Source of the DNA: Verrucomicrobiota bacterium
GTDB lineage: Bacteria; Verrucomicrobiota; Verrucomicrobiia; Methylacidiphilales; Verrucolacustridaceae
DNA length: 11,894 bases
Assembly: GCA_010031845.1 (NCBI GenBank)
Contig: RGYX01000012.1
Span: forward strand, 1-11,894
Reading direction: 5' to 3'
The position numbers were made by a program, and so were the translations under genes. A model generated the notes under the pieces. It worked only from the letters and a program-made list of their open reading frames with translations, had not been told where the DNA came from and searched no databases. Below, piece by piece: positions 6,198 through 11,894 of the stretch. The stretch's first letter is position 1. Every line of letters begins with the position of its first letter.

Positions 6198-7213
6198 GCG
6201 CACCTCCCAGCCGCCTTCACGAACGGAGTAATCTCTTTCACCAGCTGGTCCAAGCCTTCGAGGTCCAGCTGCTGTTGCCCGTCACTCTTGGCTTCCGCCG
6301 GATGGGGATGCACCTCCACCAGCAACCCATCCGCCCCAATCGCCGCCGAAGCCCGGCTCAAGGCAATCACCAGATCCGCCCGGCCGGCCCCCTGGCTGGG
6401 ATCCACGATCACGGGAAGATGACTTTCCCTTTTTGCCAGAGCCACGGCCCCCAGATCCAGGGTATTGCGGACGGCCGTCTCAAACGTGCGAATGCCCCGC
6501 TCACACAAAATCACCTGCCCGTTACCCGAACTCATCACGTATTCCGCCGCCAGGAGCCACTCCTCAACCTTCATGGCCAATCCACGCTTCAAAAGCACGG
6601 CCCTTCCGCAACCGGCGGCCGCCTTCAAAAGGGAAAAGTTCTGGGAGTTCCGCGCCCCGATCTGAAGGATGTCGGCCACCGCCGCCACCTTGTCGACATG
6701 GAGTTCGGACAACACTTCCGTGATGATTCCCAGCCCGGTCTCTTTCTTGGCCAAGGCCAGCAATTCCAATCCTTTCTCGCCCAACCCCTGAAATTCATAG
6801 GGGGAGGTTCTCGGCTTGAAAGCCCCTCCACGCAAAAAAGTGGCGCCCGCTTTTTTTGCCGCCCGGGCCACGATCAAAAGCTGCTCCTCGGACTCCACCG
6901 AGCAGGGCCCCGCCATCAGGCAAAAAGGCTCAGCTCCCCCGATCCCCACTCCGTTCGCCTTGACCACCGTCGGGGTTTTTCTCCCTTCCTGCGCCACCAG
7001 CTTATATCGCCGCTGCACCGGCAAAACGGATTCTACCTGAGGCCAAGTCGCCAGACTTTCCAGGGAGGCATGACCCCGCTCATCCCCGATCGCCGCAATG
7101 ACGGTCTGGATCTCACCACGAATGGCCCTGGGTTCGTAGCCCAGTTTGCGCACCTCCGCTTCGACCTGCTTCACGCGGGCCTCCTCGGTCTTGGGACGCA
7201 AAACGATGATCAT
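6194..7213 (-). CDS. aroF: 3-deoxy-7-phosphoheptulonate (DAHP) synthase, type I-beta
   Basis: First enzyme of the shikimate pathway: phosphoenolpyruvate plus erythrose 4-phosphate gives DAHP. The 339-residue protein has a ferredoxin-like N-terminal domain (about 1-72, starting MIIVLRPKT) like that of the Thermotoga enzyme, where it gives feedback control by aromatic amino acids. The TIM barrel follows: AGPCSVES at 101-108 (Cys104 metal ligand), LRGGAFKPRTSPY at 127-139, IGARNSQNF at 185-193, LLKRG at 207-211, CERGIRTFE at 237-245, and E300 and D311 as further metal ligands. Oddity: the usual DPSH motif reads DPSQ at 271-274, so the expected metal-binding histidine is a glutamine. The gene begins 12 bp after the glycosyltransferase stop and overlaps the regulator gene by 4 bp. 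The symbol could equally be aroG or aroA(G) by local convention. Confidence 0.93.
   Translation of the reverse strand: MIIVLRPKTEEARVKQVEAEVRKLGYEPRAIRGEIQTVIAAIGDERGHASLESLATWPQVESVLPVQRRYKLVAQEGRKTPTVVKANGVGIGGAEPFCLMAGPCSVESEEQLLIVARAAKKAGATFLRGGAFKPRTSPYEFQGLGEKGLELLALAKKETGLGIITEVLSELHVDKVAAVADILQIGARNSQNFSLLKAAAGCGRAVLLKRGLAMKVEEWLLAAEYVMSSGNGQVILCERGIRTFETAVRNTLDLGAVALAKRESHLPVIVDPSQGAGRADLVIALSRASAAIGADGLLVEVHPHPAEAKSDGQQQLDLEGLDQLVKEITPFVKAAGRCA
6201..6208 (-). promoter_or_regulatory. Strong Shine-Dalgarno of the response regulator
   Basis: Reverse strand GGGAGGTG, with the GGAGG core five bases before the ATG at 6197. It fixes the start at 6197 rather than the overlapping GTG at 6203. 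Most neighbouring genes lack so clear a site, so this regulator may be translated comparatively well or independently of coupling. Confidence 0.75.
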
Positions 7214-7225
7214 AACGTGTTCATC

Positions 7226-8134
7226 CTATCCATCCCGGAGCAGGCCCCGCAACCAATCCGCCCACTCCCGGGGTTCCGGCCACGTCCCACCCCGGCTCCA
7301 ACACTTCACCCCTTCCCCGGGCGGGGCCCAGATTTTCGGTTCGGTGGGACCAAATAAGAGCCCACACCTCGCCCCTGCCCACGCCGCCAAATGACTGATT
7401 CCACTGTCATGACCCAAATAAAGATCGGCATTTCTCAGAATGCCAAAAACTTCGGGTAAAGGTTTTTGAAAAACCACGCGGTGGGGTGATGCCTTCCATT
7501 TTTCTGGCAACTTTTCCAAAAGATCAGACTCCGCCTCCCCGAAAAGCCAGGTGACCTCCAGCGGGGCATCGACCTCACATCTCTCCAAGGAATCTAACCA
7601 GAAGGATAACGGCCAATTTTTTTTGGGACTTCCACTTCCCGGATGGATGACCAGCCGTTTGGCCCGACCCACCCCCTCGCGGGCCCTGGGAAGTTTGCTG
7701 CCATGGAGTCGATGAGCGCTATGAGCTTCAAGGCCCAACTCCTTCAGAGGGCGAGCCAGATATCTCCACGCCTCTTCATTCGGGTTTCTCGGATCCAAGG
7801 CGAGATACTGTCCGGTTCCGCCTCCTCGCCGCCAATTCCCGGCAAAGATTCCGTCCGGATCAAAGAGATAAGAAATGGTCAGATCAAATTCGGAAAAATA
7901 GTCGGACCAATCCGGATCCAGGATTCCCCCCGTGGCGTAAAACCCGGCCAATCCCGGTTGATCAATGGCGCGAACGGCATCGACAGCTCCCGGTCCGGTT
8001 ACCAGCTCGCCGAATTTTTTGGCTGCCACCATTTCGATCCGGGCCTCCGGCCACTTCGCCCTCAAACCAGCCACCGCGGGCAGCGTCAGAAGAAAGTCAC
8101 CCAGCGCCCCTCCACGAATGACCAGAATCTTCAA
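7226..8134 (-). CDS. Glycosyltransferase family 9 (ADP-heptosyltransferase-like)
   Basis: Predicted to transfer a sugar, in the best-known members ADP-heptose, to lipopolysaccharide core or another surface glycan at the cytoplasmic face of the inner membrane. From a TTG at 8134 it encodes 302 residues beginning MKILVIRGGALGDFLLTLPA, the standard family opening with the acceptor-side GGALGD loop at 8-13. The donor-side half holds HPGSGSPKKNWP at 164-175, GHDSGISHLAAWAG at 241-254 and FGPTEP at 261-266, as expected for a GT-B enzyme. The reading frame is open farther upstream to 8272, but that extension overlaps the upstream membrane protein gene and matches nothing in the family, so TTG is preferred. 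A weak GGGG seven bases before the TTG could bind the ribosome. Acceptor and donor cannot be read from sequence. Confidence 0.88.
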   Translation of the reverse strand: MKILVIRGGALGDFLLTLPAVAGLRAKWPEARIEMVAAKKFGELVTGPGAVDAVRAIDQPGLAGFYATGGILDPDWSDYFSEFDLTISYLFDPDGIFAGNWRRGGGTGQYLALDPRNPNEEAWRYLARPLKELGLEAHSAHRLHGSKLPRAREGVGRAKRLVIHPGSGSPKKNWPLSFWLDSLERCEVDAPLEVTWLFGEAESDLLEKLPEKWKASPHRVVFQKPLPEVFGILRNADLYLGHDSGISHLAAWAGARCGLLFGPTEPKIWAPPGEGVKCWSRGGTWPEPREWADWLRGLLRDG

Positions 8135-8175
8135 TGTCGGACCCCGAACCGGGCCGGAAATAATCTTCCCATTCC

Positions 8176-8727
8176 CTAGTAAACGAACAGCCCCAATCCC
8201 ATGAGTAACAATCCGAACAGGATTCCCAAAACCAGCAGGATTTTTCCACGGACCGGATAAAGCAAAGCCCAATCGATCGCGTCCCGCAGAAGGTAGGGAG
8301 CCCCCACCATGAACATTCCCTCGATGATGAGAACATATGCGTAAAAGACCACGACCAGCCGCGCGGCATCATAACGCAGAAAAGCCGCATCCAGCAGAAC
8401 ATCCGCCCCCAGCAGCAAAAGAATCCCCAAGGAGCGCACGGCCATGAACTCCCTGACGTAAAGCCAGCTACTGACCCCCAGACCGATTACCCCAAGAACA
8501 AAAAGGGGCCGGTACTTCGTGTACTCCATCAGGTTGATCGTTCCGGCCAACCAAGCCGCCCAAGCGGTGGCCAGGGTCAAAAGAATCCCGCCCATCAGAT
8601 CCGAGCGCGGGAAGGACCTCCACCACGCCGCACACTTCGCATAATCAAAAAAGCACCAAGCGTGTCCGAGAAAAAGGCCAAAGCCGACCCAGACGGAAAC
8701 CTGCGAAAGGGAGAAGGAGTAAATCAT
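8176..8727 (-). CDS. Small multi-pass membrane protein, function unknown
   Basis: I do not recognise this 183-residue protein. Hydrophobic segments suggest about six membrane helices, near residues 6-26, 45-63, 73-91, 97-116, 122-145 and 160-182, with short loops and almost no soluble domain. Aromatic residues are frequent (WCFFDYAKCAAWW near 24-36). No catalytic motif, signal peptide cleavage site or conserved metal-binding cluster stands out. The ATG at 8727 follows the MiaB stop by 9 bp, with no Shine-Dalgarno, and the glycosyltransferase gene starts 41 bp after its stop. Lying between miaB and a surface-sugar transferase, it may relate to the envelope, but this is only context. Codon style matches the neighbours, and the length plus clean hydrophobic pattern make it a real gene. 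Confidence 0.78.
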   Translation of the reverse strand: MIYSFSLSQVSVWVGFGLFLGHAWCFFDYAKCAAWWRSFPRSDLMGGILLTLATAWAAWLAGTINLMEYTKYRPLFVLGVIGLGVSSWLYVREFMAVRSLGILLLLGADVLLDAAFLRYDAARLVVVFYAYVLIIEGMFMVGAPYLLRDAIDWALLYPVRGKILLVLGILFGLLLMGLGLFVY

Positions 8728-8736
8728 AGAATCGAT

Positions 8737-10089
8737 TTAACCAAGGATGGACGGATCCGCGTAATCGGTAAACCCGGTAGATTCGGTGATTCGCACGGTC
8801 AAAAGTTGCCCCAGATGACGAGGACCGCCTTCAAAAACCACCGGCCAGTTCTGCCGGGTCCTGCCTGTCAACCGTTCGGTATTGGTTTTGCTGGGCCCCT
8901 CCACAAGGATTTCCACCAGCGAACCGATTCTGCCCTTGGCCCGGGCCTTGGCCTGTCGGGTTAACAGACGTAGAAGATCCTGGTTTCTCTCCTCCTTCAC
9001 CTTCTCGGGAATTTCGGTGGTTGTTTCCTTGGCCGCCCGGGTCCCCTCCCGTGGCGAGTACCGGAAAATAAAGGCGTTATCAAATTCCACCTCCTCCAAA
9101 AGTTTATAGGTGGCCTGATAATCTTCCTCGGTCTCTCCCGGGTAACCGACGATTACGTCCGTGGTCAACCCCAGCCCCGGGGAGCGTCCACGAACCTGGT
9201 CGATGATCCGGCGATACTGGTCGGCCGTGTACCCCCGCCCCATCCCCTTGAGCATCCGGTCGGAACCCGACTGTACCGGAAGATGCAGATGCTCGCAGAG
9301 CTTCTCCAGTCTCCCGTAGCAACCGATAAGATCCCCCTTCATGCCACGCGGATGGGGCGAAGTGAAGCGCAGCCGCTCCAATCCCTCGACTTTTTCAAGC
9401 TCTTCCAGGAGCTGCACAAAGGGGGTCTTGCCGGCGACCGTGGGAATCTCGCGCCGCCCATACATGTTGACGATCTGTCCAAGCAGGGTGACCTCTTTCA
9501 CCCCTTGGGAAACCAGGGATCTTACCTCTGCGACAATTTCAAGAATCGGCCGGGATCGTTCCTTCCCGCGGGTGGTCGGAACGATGCAGAACGAACAATG
9601 CATGTCGCAACCCTGCATGACCGAGACAAAAGCGGTCACCTGTTTGGGACCTAGGGTGTGATCCCGGATGGTTCTTTCCGATCCTTCTTCTTCGCCGACT
9701 TCGGCCAAAAAACCCGGCCTCCCCTCCTTCCGCGCCTGCCGGGCTTGATCCACCAATTCCGCCACCCGGTGAAACTTTTGCGTCCCCACCACCAAGTCCA
9801 ACCCCTTCATCTCTTTCCCCAAGGATTCCCCCTTGCGCTGGGCCATGCACCCCAGGAAACCCAACACCACGTCCGGATTTTTTTTTCTCAGAGCCCGGAG
9901 ATTCATCATCTTGCGCAGGGCCTTTTGTTCCGCCAGATCCCGGACACTGCAAGTATTCAGCAAAATCACATCGGCCTCTTTTTCCGAACTCGCCCGTTGG
10001 TATCCTCGATCAAGCAACGAGCGGGCCACCTGTTCGGAGTCCCTTTCGTTCATCTGACATCCATAGGTCTTGAGGAAAACAGAAGGCAT
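8737..10089 (-). CDS. miaB: tRNA-2-methylthio-N6-dimethylallyladenosine synthase (MiaB)
   Basis: Radical SAM methylthiotransferase that adds a methylthio group to i6A37 of tRNAs reading U-initial codons. The 450 residues have the normal three-domain order. The N-terminal UPF0004 domain holds Cys11 (TYGCQMNERDSEQ), Cys47 (NTCSVR) and Cys81 (GCMAQR), which bind one iron-sulfur cluster. The radical SAM domain carries C161, C165 and C168 (GCDMHCSFC) for the SAM-binding cluster. A TRAM RNA-binding domain lies at about 383-447. TYGCQMNERDSE and SFCIVPTTRGKERSRP point to MiaB rather than MtaB or RimO. One deviation: the usual LLGQNVN reads LLGQIVN at 202-208, which I recall as a lineage variant in Verrucomicrobia. 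The ATG at 10089 has no Shine-Dalgarno; 51 bp separate it from tatC. Confidence 0.95.
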   Translation of the reverse strand: MPSVFLKTYGCQMNERDSEQVARSLLDRGYQRASSEKEADVILLNTCSVRDLAEQKALRKMMNLRALRKKNPDVVLGFLGCMAQRKGESLGKEMKGLDLVVGTQKFHRVAELVDQARQARKEGRPGFLAEVGEEEGSERTIRDHTLGPKQVTAFVSVMQGCDMHCSFCIVPTTRGKERSRPILEIVAEVRSLVSQGVKEVTLLGQIVNMYGRREIPTVAGKTPFVQLLEELEKVEGLERLRFTSPHPRGMKGDLIGCYGRLEKLCEHLHLPVQSGSDRMLKGMGRGYTADQYRRIIDQVRGRSPGLGLTTDVIVGYPGETEEDYQATYKLLEEVEFDNAFIFRYSPREGTRAAKETTTEIPEKVKEERNQDLLRLLTRQAKARAKGRIGSLVEILVEGPSKTNTERLTGRTRQNWPVVFEGGPRHLGQLLTVRITESTGFTDYADPSILG

Positions 10090-10140
10090 AATCAGGGAGG
10101 ATGCCCCAAAGCCAGCCCCGCGAAAATCCGAAAGAAACCT

Positions 10141-10899
10141 TTACCCCGGGATCACCGCCCGGTGCTTGCGCTCGGCCCAACCCATACCCGCCAGACCCAG
10201 TTCAAAAAGGCCGTACAAAGGAACAAACATCAGGGCCAGATTAAAGGGATCGGAGGTTGGAGTGACACAGGCCGCCACCACCAGGAGAATCACGATGGCG
10301 TGCCGACGATGGGCCGTGACCACCGCTTTCTGCAAAATCCCCAAGCGGGCAAGGATCACCATCACCAGCGGCAGTTCGAACGAAAGGCCAAACCCCACCA
10401 GCATTTGGAGGACGAAATCCGTGTAACTCGCCATCGTCCAACTGGTCTCCAAACCCAACCATTGGTTGAAGTCCTGAAAAAAACGGAGGGCTTGGGGTAA
10501 AACGAAAAAATAACAGAACGCCGCCCCAACCAGAAAAAGAAAAGCGCCGACGGAAAAGGCCGGCAAAAGCATGCCCCGCTCCCTAGGCTCCAAGGCCGGC
10601 AGGAGATATTGCCCGAGAAAGAACAGCACCACCGGGAGCGAGAGAAGAATTCCGGCTCCGATACCAATCTGCAAAGTCACGGTCATCGGATCGGTCACCT
10701 GCAACGCCAGAAGGGTGCTGGGGTGCGAGAGCGGGAGATTGCCTTGGGCCTGCTTCAGGGGCCATCGGATGGCCTCCATCACCTGCCCGATTCCCATAAC
10801 CCCGACCACCGAACCGACCCCGATCGCCGCGGCACATTTCAAAATCACCCAACGGAGATCCTCGATGTGGTCGAGAAACGGTTTTTCATGATCGTTCAT
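10141..10899 (-). CDS. tatC: Sec-independent protein translocase subunit TatC
   Basis: Inner-membrane receptor of the twin-arginine pathway, which binds RR signal peptides and exports folded proteins with TatA/TatB. The 252-residue protein begins MNDHEKPFLDHIEDLRWVIL, matching the conserved N-terminal 'LxHLxELR' region that binds signal peptides. Six membrane helices are predicted at about 20-42, 73-100, 113-135, 158-185, 199-213 and 220-240. Conserved features include EPRER at 104-108 in the first cytoplasmic loop, the FGLSFELP block with E175, and VTPTSDPFN near 212-220. The ATG at 10899 overlaps the stop of the cyclo-ligase gene (ATGA) and is preceded by GGAGAAAG at 10912-10905. The reading frame opens upstream to 11010, but that part is antisense-like and overlaps the cyclo-ligase gene. 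tatA and tatB are not in the window. Confidence 0.94.
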   Translation of the reverse strand: MNDHEKPFLDHIEDLRWVILKCAAAIGVGSVVGVMGIGQVMEAIRWPLKQAQGNLPLSHPSTLLALQVTDPMTVTLQIGIGAGILLSLPVVLFFLGQYLLPALEPRERGMLLPAFSVGAFLFLVGAAFCYFFVLPQALRFFQDFNQWLGLETSWTMASYTDFVLQMLVGFGLSFELPLVMVILARLGILQKAVVTAHRRHAIVILLVVAACVTPTSDPFNLALMFVPLYGLFELGLAGMGWAERKHRAVIPG

Positions 10900-11465
10900 A
10901 CAAACTTTCTCCAACCGCTCTCGGTCACCACTCCCGGCAAAGGAATGTCGTGCGGTTCCTGGGGAATTTCCGCCAATTCCTGCGCGGAGTAAAAGAGCCC
11001 CACGACCCACGACTGCCTGATCCGCCGGGCCAGGGCCCGATCATAGTGCCCTCCTCCCCTACCCAAGCGGGCGCCCTTCGGATCAAAAGCACGACCGGGA
11101 ACCAGAAATCCGCCAATCTCCTCCACGGGGACCCGAACCGATTTCTCCGGCGATGGCTCCCATAGGCTGGAGGTTTGAGGAAGGTTGGATCCTTTCAACA
11201 TCCACCAGGTCAAACCCTCGGTCAGGTCGATCTTGGGCATGACCACCCGTTTCCCCGCGGCCATGGCGGCCTGAAGAATGCCCCGGGTCTCGGGCTCATC
11301 GGGCAAGGAGAGATACAGGGCAATGGTCTGGACTGCGCCCCAAGAAGCATGACCCAGCACCGCCTCCTGAATTTTTTGCGAGGCCGCCACCCGTGCCGAT
11401 TTATCCAAACCCGCCATCTTTTGACGGATCTCCTCCCGTAGCGCGGCTTTTCGTGGGTGGCTCAC
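10896..11465 (-). CDS. 5-formyltetrahydrofolate cyclo-ligase
   Basis: Converts 5-formyltetrahydrofolate plus ATP to 5,10-methenyltetrahydrofolate, returning a stored folate to the one-carbon pool in the cytosol. From a GTG at 11465 the protein has 189 residues, close to the E. coli enzyme, and starts MSHPRKAALREEIR, the usual basic N-terminal helix. Family motifs follow: ALYLSLPDEPET at 49-60, LWEPSP at 101-106, FLVPGRAFD at 120-128, the ATP-binding LGRGGGHYDR at 134-143, and PHDIPL at 171-176. A TTG at 11501 would add 12 residues without family resemblance and has a purine run directly against it, so GTG is preferred. It is the first gene of the minus-strand block and overlaps tatC by 4 bp. 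The divergent hydrolase gene starts very close by. Symbols used elsewhere are fthC, ygfA and mthfs. Confidence 0.9.
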   Translation of the reverse strand: MSHPRKAALREEIRQKMAGLDKSARVAASQKIQEAVLGHASWGAVQTIALYLSLPDEPETRGILQAAMAAGKRVVMPKIDLTEGLTWWMLKGSNLPQTSSLWEPSPEKSVRVPVEEIGGFLVPGRAFDPKGARLGRGGGHYDRALARRIRQSWVVGLFYSAQELAEIPQEPHDIPLPGVVTESGWRKFV

Positions 11466-11475
11466 AAACCCCAGA

Positions 11476-11894
11476 ATGCCTGAATCGGAGTCTTCGGCCA
11501 ACTCCGGTGACAGGGTTGCCCGCCCCTTGGTTTCCCATCAGTCTGGGAATCTTGAGTATGCGCCCCGCCCACCCGCGAAACTGCGTCACGGGCAGATTTC
11601 CATCACTTGGATCGGCCATGCCTCCTTTTTAATCCAGGGTCCGCACGGCAATATTCTGGTCGATCCCAATTGGGCCAACTGGCTGCTGGTGGTGCGACGT
11701 TTGCGGCATGCCGGCCTGGCCCATCATCATTTGCCCAATATTGACTTGGTGCTGATCACCCATGCTCATTTCGATCACCTCAACCGGCGGAGCCTACGCC
11801 GGATTGCCGCCAACCAGCCCATCGTCGTGCCTTCCGGGGTGGGGGACCTCGTGCACGGAATCGGTTTCGAAAAAGTCTACGAGATGAAGTGGTG
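11476..11894 (+). CDS. Metallo-beta-lactamase-fold hydrolase, N-terminal part (cut by window edge)
   Basis: The frame stays open from an ATG at 11476 to the end of the window (139 codons so far). It encodes a metal-dependent hydrolase of the UlaG / NAPE-PLD-like group (COG2220). Characteristic stretches are ISITWIGHASFLIQ at about residues 40-53, NILVDPNW at about 58-65, and the zinc-binding motif THAHFDHL with H96, H98, D100 and H101. The C-terminal half, with the remaining ligands, lies beyond the edge, and the substrate cannot be inferred. The start is uncertain. ATG 11476 leaves only 10 bp to the divergent cyclo-ligase GTG. A TTG at 11527 would give a 61-bp spacer and still leave the fold complete. 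No Shine-Dalgarno supports either. The first 35 residues are polar and proline-rich, unlike a domain. Confidence 0.82.
   Translation, partial: MPESESSANSGDRVARPLVSHQSGNLEYAPRPPAKLRHGQISITWIGHASFLIQGPHGNILVDPNWANWLLVVRRLRHAGLAHHHLPNIDLVLITHAHFDHLNRRSLRRIAANQPIVVPSGVGDLVHGIGFEKVYEMKW

Noticed and set aside
6275..7357. Long plus-strand open frame (360 codons) opposite the DAHP synthase gene
   Set aside because: The translation is rich in Pro, Arg, His and Gln with no family resemblance; it is the antisense shadow of a firmly identified gene in GC-rich DNA.
8135..8272. Longer glycosyltransferase start at 8272
   Set aside because: It overlaps the upstream membrane protein gene by about 97 bp and lies before the canonical family N-terminus, which begins exactly at the TTG.
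9658..10500. Plus-strand open frame of 280 codons opposite miaB and tatC
   Set aside because: It spans the ends of two well-identified genes in antisense and its composition is shadow-like.
10900..11010. Longer TatC start adding 37 residues
   Set aside because: The extension overlaps the cyclo-ligase gene and does not resemble TatC; the ATG at 10899 has ATGA overlap, a ribosome site and the conserved N-terminus.
11502..11600. Sigma-70 promoters between the divergent cyclo-ligase and hydrolase genes
   Set aside because: Candidate -35/-10 pairs matched poorly on both strands and the true gene starts are uncertain.

Overview
The window is a compact, GC-rich bacterial chromosome segment with very small gaps between genes, frequent GTG and TTG starts, and few strong Shine-Dalgarno sites. 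I see no IS elements, phage genes, tRNAs, rRNAs or CRISPR arrays. The MiaB variant (a GQIVN motif and an 'RLRFTSPHP' stretch), the gene order and the codon style remind me of Verrucomicrobiota. That is a recollection-level inference, not a search result.

Layout. At the left edge is the N-terminal part of adenylosuccinate lyase (purB, minus strand, cut by the window). A 251-bp spacer follows, holding several inverted repeats and a probable promoter. Next is an RluA-family pseudouridine synthase on the plus strand, which converges tail-to-tail with a long minus-strand block. In transcription order (right to left) that block is: 5-formyltetrahydrofolate cyclo-ligase, TatC, MiaB, a small multi-pass membrane protein of unknown function, a family-9 glycosyltransferase, a type I-beta DAHP synthase, an NtrC-type sigma-54 response regulator, a circularly permuted ATP-grasp protein, an alpha-E protein and a transglutaminase-like protease. 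At the right edge a divergent plus-strand metallo-beta-lactamase-fold hydrolase begins and is cut by the window.

How the genes work together. The first six minus-strand genes are mostly housekeeping (folate recycling, protein export, tRNA modification, cell-surface sugar transfer, aromatic amino acid entry), packed with 4-bp overlaps or short gaps. The last three, ATP-grasp / alpha-E / transglutaminase, form a conserved but functionally unresolved trio predicted to make and cleave peptide or amide bonds. Just upstream of the trio, in the 62-bp gap after the sigma-54 response regulator, is a close match to a sigma-54 -24/-12 promoter. This suggests the trio is a signal-inducible unit switched on by the regulator encoded next to it. 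That regulator-promoter-trio arrangement is the most interesting part of the window. A second point of interest is the DAHP synthase, in which the usual metal-binding histidine of the DPSH motif is a glutamine.
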